Position numbers and translations under genes: made by a program
Assembly: GCA_017463325.1 (NCBI GenBank)
Contig: JAFTPK010000003.1
Coordinates: forward strand, 62,001-126,000
DNA from: Clostridia bacterium
GTDB lineage: Bacteria; Bacillota; Clostridia; Christensenellales; Borkfalkiaceae
Direction of reading: 5' to 3'
DNA: 64,000 nt
In this document: positions 37,943 through 46,453 of the stretch, piece by piece
How positions within the stretch are numbered: position 1 is the stretch's first letter
Layout: each line of letters starts with the position of its first letter
The notes under the pieces: generated by a model
Told to the model about the DNA's origin: nothing
Seen by the model: only the letters and a program-made list of their open reading frames with translations
The model's database searches: none

Positions 37943-39114
37943 TTCTTTTTTCCTCCAAAGATTTTTGCAAACAAGCCCTTTTTCTTTTTCCCGTCAAGCG
38001 CCGCCGAAAGCACGGCAATCCGCGACGAAAACGCGGGCTTATCGTAATACGGCAATTCGGGAGCAACGATCTCCGTGATACGACTTAAACGCTTGGAAAT
38101 ATGCTCCGCCGCGCCCATAATCGAGCCGATTCCCTCGCCCGTTAAGGACAACGGATTGCTCATCAGCCCCGCCGCCGTTTTCTCCCGATAGTATTTAGAA
38201 AAAAATTCCTGTACCTTTTCGCAAAGCCCGTCAAGTCCGTATTTGATCACGTCGTTGATACGCGCCTCCGAGTACGTCGCCCCGCTTTCGTCCGTCCAGA
38301 CCTGATCGCCTGAAAGATACCCGCCCGAAACGTTGGCGGAATAGAGGATCTCCTCCGCTTTTACGTAGTCCACGCCGAGGTTTTCCATGAGCGAAACCAA
38401 AATGCTCGCTAAACCGCAGTCAAAGCTTTCCTCGTGCACGATCCCGTTGCCGTAAACGACGGAAACGGTGGAGGTCATAAACCCTACGTCAAGTAAGCAA
38501 GCGTACCCCTCTCTCGCCTTTTGCGGCAACAGATAAGTCGCCTGCGCAAGCGACGCGGGAATAAATTCCACCTCCGAAAAACCGAGCGTCTGCAACACCG
38601 ACGTCACCGCGTCGTAAAAGCTCTCGGAAACGAAATAATAGCAAAGCGCTCCTTTTAACAGCGAAGTGGGCGTTCCATACAGCTTGTCCTCTTCAAAATA
38701 TTTGCGGTTATCCCCTAATGCAAAGTACATTGCCGAGCGGCGTATCACCCGCCCCGCCTCCAACAATTCAGAAATGCCGCTATCGTACAAAGCCTCCACG
38801 TCCGCAGAAGCGATTTTGCGCTTGGTCGGGAAAGAATTTAAATGCCCCGTCGTTCTTACCCGAACGAAAGGCGCAGGCGTGCCGACGTAGATCTTCCCGA
38901 TCCTCCCGTCGTAATTTTTTAAAACCGAACGGGCGGCAAGAGTCACGGCCTCGAAAAAGGATTTTTCGTCAAAAAATCCGTCCGTGGAATATCCCTCGTA
39001 TTTCTCGCTTTTACTGCCGCAAAAGACGAACGTATCGTTGATGCCTTTCGACCCGATCAGAAAGGTGACCTCAAACGAGCGAACGTCTAAAACGGCGACT
39101 CTTTCGTTTTTCAT
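37939..39114 (-). CDS. ftsA: FtsA-like cell division actin homologue (divergent)
   Basis: Expected to anchor FtsZ to the membrane. Identity rests on position directly before ftsZ with a 4-nt overlap, an actin-like pattern (AVLDVRSFEV at the start, LLDVGFMTST in the middle, LTGEGIGS near 335) and a C-terminal amphipathic helix (KKGLFAKIFGG) for membrane contact. The phosphate-2 loop lacks the GGGT of typical FtsA, and the adenosine motif has Glu for Gly, so nucleotide binding may be weak or lost. 391 aa against about 410-440. GGAG lies 10 nt before the ATG. Confidence 0.8.
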   Translation of the reverse strand: MKNERVAVLDVRSFEVTFLIGSKGINDTFVFCGSKSEKYEGYSTDGFFDEKSFFEAVTLAARSVLKNYDGRIGKIYVGTPAPFVRVRTTGHLNSFPTKRKIASADVEALYDSGISELLEAGRVIRRSAMYFALGDNRKYFEEDKLYGTPTSLLKGALCYYFVSESFYDAVTSVLQTLGFSEVEFIPASLAQATYLLPQKAREGYACLLDVGFMTSTVSVVYGNGIVHEESFDCGLASILVSLMENLGVDYVKAEEILYSANVSGGYLSGDQVWTDESGATYSEARINDVIKYGLDGLCEKVQEFFSKYYREKTAAGLMSNPLSLTGEGIGSIMGAAEHISKRLSRITEIVAPELPYYDKPAFSSRIAVLSAALDGKKKKGLFAKIFGGKKK

Positions 39115-39163
39115 TGCGTATCTGCTCCGCCGTAAAAAGTAAATTTTGGTAGTGATTAAATTT

Positions 39164-39192
39164 ATTATATACTATTTCTTCGCGTTTGTCAA
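39164..39192 (-). promoter_or_regulatory. Consensus promoter of ftsA-ftsZ
   Basis: Perfect TTGACA (39187-39192), 17 bp, TATAAT (39164-39169). It makes ftsAZ a strong, separate transcription unit. Confidence 0.9.
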
Positions 39193-39217
39193 TAAGTTGA
39201 AAGAAAAAAAATCAAGC

Positions 39218-39244
39218 AAAAAAACGCGTTTTCACGCGTTTTTT
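39218..39244 (-). terminator. Terminator of the murE-to-ftsQ unit
   Basis: AAAAAACGCGTG / CGCGTTTTTTT hairpin with AAAA loop on the minus strand, right after ftsQ. Confidence 0.8.
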
Positions 39245-39251
39245 CCCGTTT

Positions 39252-40028
39252 TTATTCAAAATCCTTGGAAGAATAGGAAACGATCGCCTCACTTCCGTCG
39301 TCCGTTGCTACGATACTCCCCGTCAACCTCTCGCGATCGGACAAAGAAAGATAGACGTTTGCAATCTTTTCCGCCTTGGACCTCGTGAAGTCTGACGGCT
39401 TGATCACGTACACGGTCACCCCCTCCCGCATTTGCAGGGTGAGTTGATGGACGGTGCCGTGCCGCTCTACCTCCACCGAAAGAAGATTGCTGCGAATTCC
39501 ACCGAACGCGGCGTCAAGCTCGTTCGTCAAAGCAAGTATCGCCTCGATCCCGTCCGTACCGCCGATCTTTTCCCCAAGCTCGCCCGAAACGTTTACGCCG
39601 CGAATGACAACGTTTTCCGCGCCGTCCGCTCGATTTGTAGGCGTCGCCCGTTTCCCAAGTACCGTGCCGCTTGCCGAAAGGATCAAATATTCGTTCCCGC
39701 TCTCGACGGCATACACCTCCGCGTCCTCCGTCGCCTCGATCACGAGCAGGTTGGGAAACTTTCTCTCAAAGGCGGTCAGGCGAAAATACGGGTACTTCTC
39801 CAAGACCTCCAAAGCCGCCTCTTCGCCCGCAAACAGCGTACTTGCACCCGCGTAGCATTCTTCCAGCTCCTTTTGCAGCGCTTCCGCTTCCCCTTTCGCC
39901 GCTTCCGAAACGACGGGCGCGTTTAACACGACGCCGTCCACCCGAAAGACGTTCGCCACCCCAAGCACCGTCGCCGATAGCACGACGACGAGCGTGAGGA
40001 TTACCGTTACGATCGTTTTCTTTTTCAT
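39252..40028 (-). CDS. ftsQ: Cell division protein FtsQ/DivIB
   Basis: Bitopic division protein that with FtsL and FtsB activates septal wall synthesis. Short basic N-terminus, one membrane helix (about 5-28), then a POTRA-type domain beginning FRVDGVVLN and containing ALEVLEKYPYFRLTAFERKFPN, the usual short helix plus strand pattern. 258 aa. AGGAT precedes the ATG. Identity is from architecture and position between murA and ftsA; sequence conservation of the family is low. Confidence 0.75.
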   Translation of the reverse strand: MKKKTIVTVILTLVVVLSATVLGVANVFRVDGVVLNAPVVSEAAKGEAEALQKELEECYAGASTLFAGEEAALEVLEKYPYFRLTAFERKFPNLLVIEATEDAEVYAVESGNEYLILSASGTVLGKRATPTNRADGAENVVIRGVNVSGELGEKIGGTDGIEAILALTNELDAAFGGIRSNLLSVEVERHGTVHQLTLQMREGVTVYVIKPSDFTRSKAEKIANVYLSLSDRERLTGSIVATDDGSEAIVSYSSKDFE

Positions 40029-40061
40029 TCTTTTTTATCCTGTGTATTTCTTATTTTTTCG

Positions 40062-41318
40062 TTATACTCGATAGCGACGGATCTTCGCCCCCAAAAGCCG
40101 AAGCTTGCGTTCAAACTCCCCGTACCCTCTGTCGATATGCGACAGATCGAGCACGGTGGTCTTTCCCTCCGCTTTCAATGCCGCGAGCACGAGCGCCGCC
40201 CCGCCGCGAAGATCGCCCGCGGTAACGCTTGCTCCGTGCAATCGCTCCACCCCGCGTACGACCGCCGTTTTTCCCCGTACCGTAATATCCGCGCCCATGC
40301 GTTTAAGCTCGCCCGCATACTTAAAACGGGTTTCAAACAGGTTCTCTTCCACGACCGTCGTGCCCTGCGCCGTACAGGAGAGCGCCGTGTACTGCGCTTG
40401 CAAATCGGTGGGAAATCCGGGGAAAGGAGAGGTCTGCACCAAATCAACGCTTTTTAAGCGTCCATCGCTCCTTATATGTATTTTATCATTTTTTGCATAG
40501 ATTTTGCAACCGTTTTCACGCAATTTATGTAAAAGTGCGGCAATATTTTCGGGAAAAAGCCCCTCCGTTACCACTTCGCCGCCCACCGAAGCCGCCGCAA
40601 TGAGGAAGGTCCCCGCCTCAATTCTGTCTTTCATGGGAGAATATTCCACGCCGCGTAGCTTTTTTACCCCGTCTACGGTAATCGTCGCGCTCCCTGCGCC
40701 CTGCACCTTGGCACCCATCAAATTGAGGAAGTTTTGCAAATCGACGATCTCGGGTTCTTTCGCAGCGTTGCCGATCGTCGTTCGCCCCTCCGCTTTCACC
40801 GCGGCGAGCATGATGTTTTCCGTCGCGCCAACGGAGGGAAAATCAAGCTGAATCTCCGCCCCTTTTAGGCGGTCGGCGTAGCAACTGATATACCCGCCCT
40901 CCTCAACGATCTCCACCCCGAGTTTTTTCAACCCAAACAGGTGCAAATCTATCGGGCGAAGTCCTATGTCGCACCCGCCCGGATAGGATATCCGCGCGCG
41001 ACGAAAACGGGTAAGAACTGACCCGAGCATAAAAATAGAGGAACGGATCTCTTTCGTGAGCACGGCGGGAATTTCGTGCGACACGGCGTTGGAGCTGTCG
41101 ATCACCGCACCTCCCTCCGCACGCAAGATCGTACAGCCAAGCTCCTGCAAAATTCGCAACATATTTTCAACGTCCGTAATAGGCGGAACGTCGCGGATAA
41201 AAACCTTTTCGTCCGTGAGCACGGACGCGGCAAGAAGAGGAAGAACGGCGTTCTTTGCGCTCTGAATACGCACCGAGCCGTTGAGCCTTCCTCCGCCGTC
41301 AATGATAAATTTTTCCAT
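40062..41318 (-). CDS. murA: UDP-N-acetylglucosamine 1-carboxyvinyltransferase
   Basis: First committed step of peptidoglycan synthesis: transfers enolpyruvate from PEP to UDP-GlcNAc; target of fosfomycin. SAKNAVLP with the conserved Lys near 22, the active-site loop YPGGCDIGLRPIDLH with the Cys that fosfomycin alkylates, and FPTDLQAQ. 418 aa from the ATG at 41318 (AAGGAG 9 nt upstream); the open frame further upstream is overlap with ftsW. Located where murG is often found. Confidence 0.95.
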   Translation of the reverse strand: MEKFIIDGGGRLNGSVRIQSAKNAVLPLLAASVLTDEKVFIRDVPPITDVENMLRILQELGCTILRAEGGAVIDSSNAVSHEIPAVLTKEIRSSIFMLGSVLTRFRRARISYPGGCDIGLRPIDLHLFGLKKLGVEIVEEGGYISCYADRLKGAEIQLDFPSVGATENIMLAAVKAEGRTTIGNAAKEPEIVDLQNFLNLMGAKVQGAGSATITVDGVKKLRGVEYSPMKDRIEAGTFLIAAASVGGEVVTEGLFPENIAALLHKLRENGCKIYAKNDKIHIRSDGRLKSVDLVQTSPFPGFPTDLQAQYTALSCTAQGTTVVEENLFETRFKYAGELKRMGADITVRGKTAVVRGVERLHGASVTAGDLRGGAALVLAALKAEGKTTVLDLSHIDRGYGEFERKLRLLGAKIRRYRV

Positions 41319-41358
41319 ACAATAACGCTCCTTATGCTTTATTGTATGTATTTTTCCT

Positions 41359-42495
41359 CTACTTTGTGCTTCGCCCGTGTTTGGACACGGCGTACAACAG
41401 CCCCATGGAAACCATAGTGATAACGAGCGAGGTATTCCCCGAGCTGACAAGCGGCAACGGTAGCCCCGTCGGCGGGATCGCACCGCTTACGACTAACGCG
41501 TTCAAAACCGTTTGTATCGCGTACACGAGGGTAATCCCCGACGCCAGCAGAAAGGAGAAGAAGTCCTGCGCCCGCGCCGCCGTCCGTATCCCCCGCGCCA
41601 CGAGTAAAAAACAGAGCGAAAACAAAATCAAAATCCCCAAAAAGCCCAGCTCTTCTCCGATCACGGAAAGAATGAAATCGCTCTCGGAAAAAGGCAAAAA
41701 ACGGTATTTTTGTCTGGAACGGAAAAGCCCCGTTCCAAACAGCCCGCCGTTGCCCAAAGCGTACAGCGACTGTATGAGCTGATACCCCTCGTCCTTAGGC
41801 GACGCCCACGGGTCGAGAAAGGCGCTCAAACGCAGCAGACGGTAAGGCTCTATCATAATGAGCACGGGCACCGCAAGTAGGACGGGAATAAAAATCAAGG
41901 TGAAATGTTTGATCTTCATGCCGCCGAGAAAGAGCATACACAGCATCAGGCACCCTACGCACATAGTTACCGACATATTCGGTTCGAGAATGATCAAAAG
42001 GCAGATAACGCCTCCCGAAAGCAGCACGGGCAACACCCCTTTAAACGTCCTGAGGCGCCCCACGTCGTCGGCGGCGTATGCCGCCGCAAACACGACGAAA
42101 CCGTATTTGGCAAGCTCGGAGGGCTGGACGGTGATCGACCCTACGCCGATCCAACGGGTCGCGCCGTAATTGCTCTTCCCCACCCCGGGCACGAACACAA
42201 GCGCAAGCAAGAGTATGGGGACGAGTAAACAAACGAAACGCACCCGTTTTCCCCGCAGCTTTTGGTAGTCGAATTTGCCGACGAGAAACATCAACGGCGC
42301 GCCGAGGAGCAACCCCAAAAGCTGTTTTTTCATGAAATAAAATTCGTCGCCGTAGAGCACCTTTGCATTATAAGAGCTAGCCGAATAGACGGCGAGCACC
42401 CCGAACGAGGCAAGAAAAAGGGTGAGAACGGGAATGAGCAGATCACCCCTGTTTTTCTTCGGTCGCTTTGCCTCTTTGACGCTTTTCAGTAGCAA
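41359..42495 (-). CDS. ftsW: SEDS glycosyltransferase FtsW
   Basis: Polytopic membrane protein that polymerises lipid II at the septum. About ten membrane helices, the extracellular loop GKSNYGATRWIGVG, the catalytic-loop pattern FLPFSESDFILSVIGEELG and PPTGLPLPLVS. The exact start is unclear because the frame stays open far into murD. I use the TTG at 42495 (378 aa); a CTG at 42441, just behind the murD stop and with AGGGG nearby, would give 360 aa and start right before the first helix. Neighbours (murD, mraY) favour FtsW over RodA. Confidence 0.85.
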   Translation of the reverse strand: MLLKSVKEAKRPKKNRGDLLIPVLTLFLASFGVLAVYSASSYNAKVLYGDEFYFMKKQLLGLLLGAPLMFLVGKFDYQKLRGKRVRFVCLLVPILLLALVFVPGVGKSNYGATRWIGVGSITVQPSELAKYGFVVFAAAYAADDVGRLRTFKGVLPVLLSGGVICLLIILEPNMSVTMCVGCLMLCMLFLGGMKIKHFTLIFIPVLLAVPVLIMIEPYRLLRLSAFLDPWASPKDEGYQLIQSLYALGNGGLFGTGLFRSRQKYRFLPFSESDFILSVIGEELGFLGILILFSLCFLLVARGIRTAARAQDFFSFLLASGITLVYAIQTVLNALVVSGAIPPTGLPLPLVSSGNTSLVITMVSMGLLYAVSKHGRSTK

Positions 42496-43870
42496 CGGGT
42501 TCGGGCTTTGCCACCCGCTTTCTTTCCGCGTGGCTGCCGTATTCCTTGACCGTTTCAACAAACCTATCCCCCCTTTCCTCGTAGCCCGTAAACTCGTCGA
42601 AGCTTGCGCTTGCGGGGCTAAGCAAAACCGTTTGCCCCTTTCTTGCGATCGTCCGCGCAATCGAAAGCGCCTCGGTAAATTTCCCGCAGACGGTGAGAGG
42701 CTCGAAACCCGTTTCTCGTGCCGCCGCAAGCAGCTTATAGCGGTTTTCCCCGTACAGCACGGCGGCGACCACCTTACTCGTTTTCAGTCCGCTAAACAGC
42801 GACCTATACTCGTAGCCCTTATCCTTTCCGCCAAGCAACAACACGGTGTCTGAACGCATACACGCCACCGCCTTTAAAGTGGCGTCTACGTTGGTACCCT
42901 TGGAATCGTCCACGTACGTCACGCCGTCGAATACCCCCACCTCTTCAATACGGTGCTTTACCCCCTTAAAGGAAGAAAGCGAGCCTAAAATGCTCTCCGT
43001 CGAAAGACCGAAAAGCTTTGCAACGGCAACGGCGGCAAGGGCGTTTTGGAGGTTATGTAGCCCGCTTAAAAGCAATTCCTGCGAAGCCAAAATTCTTTCG
43101 CCGTTATAGTGCAGCTCGCCGTTTTCAAGGTAAGCCCCGTTCACCCGTTCCCTCGTCGAGAACCAAACTACCCGCGCTTTCGTCCGCTCGGCAAACTCCC
43201 GCACGACGTTGTCGTCGTAATTGAGCACGGCAAACTCCGTTTCCGTCAAATTTTTGAGCAGCTTGCGTTTTAAAAAGACGTAGTTTTCCATGGTGTAATG
43301 ACGGCTTAAATGGTCCTCGCTGATATTGAGGATCACCGCCACGTGCGGTCGAAAAGAGTTCAGAGTTTCAAGCTGAAAGCTTGAAATTTCCGCAACTGCG
43401 ACGGACGGTTCTTCCCGCCAAAGCCCGATCATAGGCGCGCCGATATTGCCACACGCCACCGCCTTTTCTCCCGCCTCTGTAAAAATTTTGGCAAGCATGG
43501 ACACCGTCGTCGTTTTCCCGTTAGTGCCCGTCACCGCAATACAGGGACATTTTAACGCGCGGGCGGCAAGCTCCGTTTCGCCAAGCACCGCTTTTTTATT
43601 GCGTTTATACAAAATCGCCAAGGGGTGGTCGATCGGGATCCCCGGACTGACGACTAAGCCGTCGCAATACTCCACCGACTGCGAAAGCGCCTCTTTTAAC
43701 AGGCTTTTCGCGCCGAGGTCTTCAAGCTTTTTACGCGCCACGCGGATATTCTCCCCGTCCAAGTCGTCGTACAAATACACCTTTGCTTTGTTTTCAAGCA
43801 GGTATTCTGCAGCCGCCGTGCCCGAACGCGAAAGCCCGAGCACGAGAAAGGATTGTTGTTGTAAATACAT
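42443..43870 (-). CDS. murD: UDP-N-acetylmuramoyl-L-alanine--D-glutamate ligase
   Basis: Adds D-glutamate to the peptidoglycan precursor. GLSRSGTAAAEYL nucleotide-sugar loop at the N-terminus, SPGIP, ATP loop TGTNGKTTT near 113, NISEDHLSRH, and DDSKGTN in the C-terminal domain. 475 aa; the last 30 residues are very basic and reach into the ftsW frame. AAAGGAG stands before the ATG. Confidence 0.95.
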   Translation of the reverse strand: MYLQQQSFLVLGLSRSGTAAAEYLLENKAKVYLYDDLDGENIRVARKKLEDLGAKSLLKEALSQSVEYCDGLVVSPGIPIDHPLAILYKRNKKAVLGETELAARALKCPCIAVTGTNGKTTTVSMLAKIFTEAGEKAVACGNIGAPMIGLWREEPSVAVAEISSFQLETLNSFRPHVAVILNISEDHLSRHYTMENYVFLKRKLLKNLTETEFAVLNYDDNVVREFAERTKARVVWFSTRERVNGAYLENGELHYNGERILASQELLLSGLHNLQNALAAVAVAKLFGLSTESILGSLSSFKGVKHRIEEVGVFDGVTYVDDSKGTNVDATLKAVACMRSDTVLLLGGKDKGYEYRSLFSGLKTSKVVAAVLYGENRYKLLAAARETGFEPLTVCGKFTEALSIARTIARKGQTVLLSPASASFDEFTGYEERGDRFVETVKEYGSHAERKRVAKPEPVATEKRQRGKATEEKQG

Positions 43871-43897
43871 GAGTTTCTCCTTTATATGATAATGAAC

Positions 43898-44854
43898 TTA
43901 TAAAATAGATACGATTGTCAAAAGACCAAGCAGCAGCGTTCCCGTAGAATAGGCGTACGAAATTTTGCTTTCGGAAAAGCCGCTCTCTTGAAAATGATGA
44001 TGCAGGGGCGCCATTTTAAAAATGCGCTTCCCGCCCGTCGCCTTATAATATATTACCTGTAAAAGCACGGATATGACGCTGACAACAAACGCAAGCCCCA
44101 CGACGGGCAATAATAGCGCGTTTCCCGAAAACAGGCACAGCGCAGCGGCAAAGCCTCCCAAGGACAAGGAACCCGTATCTCCCATAAACACGCTTGCCTT
44201 AGGCCCGTTGAACAGTAAATACGCAAGGAGCGCGCCCGTTAAGGCAAAGCTGACCGTCGCAAGCGCGCCCGCCTCCCCCGCCAAAAAAACCGTCAAGCCC
44301 AGCGTGAGAAAAAAGGGAGCGCACACGCCCGCAGCCAGTCCGTCCAGCCCGTCCGTCAAATTGACCCCGTTCACCGTCGCCAAAAAAACGAACGCGCCAA
44401 GCGGAATAATTCCTATTCCAAGATCAAATTTTTTCCAAAGAAAAGGAATCGCCACTTCCGTCTTTCCCGTATGGTAGCAATACACCCCCGCAAAAACCGC
44501 TATAACCGCCTGAAAAACGATTTTTTGCCATGCCGTGAGCCCTAAGTTATCCCGACGTTTTTTCTTCAAAAAATCGTCCAAAAAACCGACGAGAAGATAA
44601 GCCACGCCGATCACAAGCACGACGGCGAACGTTCTGTCCTTTTCCGTTGCAAAAAGCAAAGCCGCAAGAACGGCGGCGGGAATAAACGCAAGCCCCCCGA
44701 ACGTAGGCGTCCCCCCCTTGCTTTGATGTTCTTTGACGTAGGAGAGCACGTATTGCCCCGCTCCGAGCTTTTTTAAAAGGGGAATGAGCGCAAGCAAAAA
44801 CGCAAACGAAAACGCAAACGCCGTCAGCGCGCAAAGTAAATATCCTTTCATCAT
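43898..44854 (-). CDS. mraY: Phospho-N-acetylmuramoyl-pentapeptide-transferase
   Basis: Membrane enzyme that moves the muramyl pentapeptide to undecaprenyl phosphate, giving lipid I. About ten membrane helices; GGTPTFGG, the paired Asp of GFLDDFLK, NLTDGLDG, and APLHHHFQ (HHH motif) are all present. 318 aa. Two adjacent ATGs; two bases after the murE stop, so translation is coupled. No murG follows anywhere in the window, so lipid II formation is encoded elsewhere. Confidence 0.96.
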   Translation of the reverse strand: MMKGYLLCALTAFAFSFAFLLALIPLLKKLGAGQYVLSYVKEHQSKGGTPTFGGLAFIPAAVLAALLFATEKDRTFAVVLVIGVAYLLVGFLDDFLKKKRRDNLGLTAWQKIVFQAVIAVFAGVYCYHTGKTEVAIPFLWKKFDLGIGIIPLGAFVFLATVNGVNLTDGLDGLAAGVCAPFFLTLGLTVFLAGEAGALATVSFALTGALLAYLLFNGPKASVFMGDTGSLSLGGFAAALCLFSGNALLLPVVGLAFVVSVISVLLQVIYYKATGGKRIFKMAPLHHHFQESGFSESKISYAYSTGTLLLGLLTIVSIL

Positions 44855-44856
44855 TT

Positions 44857-46332
44857 TTACAGAGGTCTTTCGCCCCTTTCCTTTATCGTTTTTTTAATCA
44901 AATCATTGTCGTTTAAGCGGTATTTTATACCCATGATCTCTTGGTAGTCCTCCCCGCCCTTGCCCGCCACCAACAGAACGTCGCCCTCCTTTAAGGCGTT
45001 TACGGCGTACTCGATCGCCTTTTCCCGTTCGGGCACGATCACGTAGCGGGTGGAGCGGAGCTTGTAACCGCGCTCGATCTCGGAAATGATGTCCATCGGG
45101 TCCTCGTAGCGGGGATTGTCGGAGGTGAGCACGGAAAAGTCCGCAAGCTTTGCCACCGCCGCGCCCATGAGCGGCCGTTTTTCCTTATCGCGGTTGCCGC
45201 CGCAGCCGAATAGGCATACAAGCCGACCGCGCGTATGCTTTTTCAGGGCAAGCAGGGATTTCTCCAAGCCGTCGGGGGTGTGCGCGAAATCGACGAAAAT
45301 CTTTGCGCCGCCGTATTCCGCAACCGCCTCCAACCGCCCCTTTACCCGCGTCAGCGACGAAAGCCCCGCCGCAATCTGCGTCATGGTAAAGCCGAGGGCT
45401 TGCGCCGTCGTAGCAGCCGCCAAAGCGTTATATACGTTATGTCGCCCCGTCAAGTGCAGCTCTACCTCCTGTAAACGGTCCTTTACGTTGAGCATGAGCC
45501 GCGAGCCGTACGCCGTTTCCTCCGTCACTACGGCGAACGCGTGCGCGGGCGTATCCATACCGTAATACAGCACGCTCGCCCCCGCCTCCTCCCCGATTTC
45601 GCGACCAAGCGGATCGTCGCCGTTGAGCACGGCTAACGGGCATTTTTCTTGGAGAAACAGCCTTTTTTTCGTCGCCGCATACCGTTGCATATTCCCAAAA
45701 AAGTCCAAATGGTCCTGCGTACAGTTGGTGAAAATGCAGGCTTCGTAGCGGATCCCCGCGTCCTTTTTATACCAAAGGGCGTGCGCGGAAATTTCCACCA
45801 CCGCATACTCCACGCCGAGCGACGCCATATCGCCGAGCGTTTCTTGCAAGAACAGCGGGTCGGGGGTCGTTAATTCAGGGGCGATCTTTTTATGGGCGTA
45901 ATAGACGCCGAGGGTGCCGATCACCCCCACGCTTTTTCCCGCCCGACGTAAAATGGAGGCAAGCATATACGCCGTCGTGGTTTTGCCGTTCGTGCCCGTG
46001 ATGCCGATCACCCTTACCTTTTCCGATGGACGGCCGTAAAATTCGCCAGCCAAAAGCGCGGTTGCCTCCCGACAGTCCTCCACGAGAATTTGCACGCAGT
46101 CGTTAGGAAGCTCCCGTTCGACAACAAGCGCCACCGCTCCTTTTCTTAACGCCTCCGCCGCAAACTCGTGCGAGTCGTGATTTGCCCCTTTTTTGCAAAA
46201 GAACAGATCGCCCTTTTTGACAAAACGGCTATCGTCACAAAGCCCGCTGACAAAAATTTTCTCTGCCTCGCGTTCTCCCGCGCAAAGCACGCGCGCATTT
46301 TTCAGAGGTCGTAACAGTTTTTTTAAATACAT
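44857..46332 (-). CDS. murE: UDP-N-acetylmuramoyl-tripeptide synthetase MurE (meso-DAP type)
   Basis: Adds the third residue of the stem peptide. DDSRFVKKGDLFF, ATP loop TGTNGKTTT near 160, NCTQDHLDFFG, and TSDNPR near 405. The DNPR motif is the signature of meso-diaminopimelate ligases, so the wall is probably DAP type. 491 aa from the ATG at 46332; the frame is open upstream through the terminator of the preceding gene, which cannot be coding. First gene of the wall cluster here. Confidence 0.93.
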   Translation of the reverse strand: MYLKKLLRPLKNARVLCAGEREAEKIFVSGLCDDSRFVKKGDLFFCKKGANHDSHEFAAEALRKGAVALVVERELPNDCVQILVEDCREATALLAGEFYGRPSEKVRVIGITGTNGKTTTAYMLASILRRAGKSVGVIGTLGVYYAHKKIAPELTTPDPLFLQETLGDMASLGVEYAVVEISAHALWYKKDAGIRYEACIFTNCTQDHLDFFGNMQRYAATKKRLFLQEKCPLAVLNGDDPLGREIGEEAGASVLYYGMDTPAHAFAVVTEETAYGSRLMLNVKDRLQEVELHLTGRHNVYNALAAATTAQALGFTMTQIAAGLSSLTRVKGRLEAVAEYGGAKIFVDFAHTPDGLEKSLLALKKHTRGRLVCLFGCGGNRDKEKRPLMGAAVAKLADFSVLTSDNPRYEDPMDIISEIERGYKLRSTRYVIVPEREKAIEYAVNALKEGDVLLVAGKGGEDYQEIMGIKYRLNDNDLIKKTIKERGERPL

Positions 46333-46381
46333 AAGTAAAGCCCGTCCTTTTTTTTCTCCTTTTATATGTATGCGGCAAGGC

Positions 46382-46417
46382 AAAAAAATAGCCCTGTTTG
46401 CAGTATAACAAACAGGG
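46382..46417 (-). terminator. Terminator of the glycosidase operon, with a promoter-like loop
   Basis: Perfect 9-bp stem CCCTGTTTG / CAAACAGGG and a U run (CTATTTTTTT) on the minus strand. The 8-nt loop and stem edge spell TGTTATACT (46402-46410), an extended -10 element. No better promoter for murE was seen in the 75 nt between the stem and its start. Confidence 0.8.
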
Positions 46418-46453
46418 TCTATCCAAATATTTCTTTTTTTGTCGAAATAAAAA

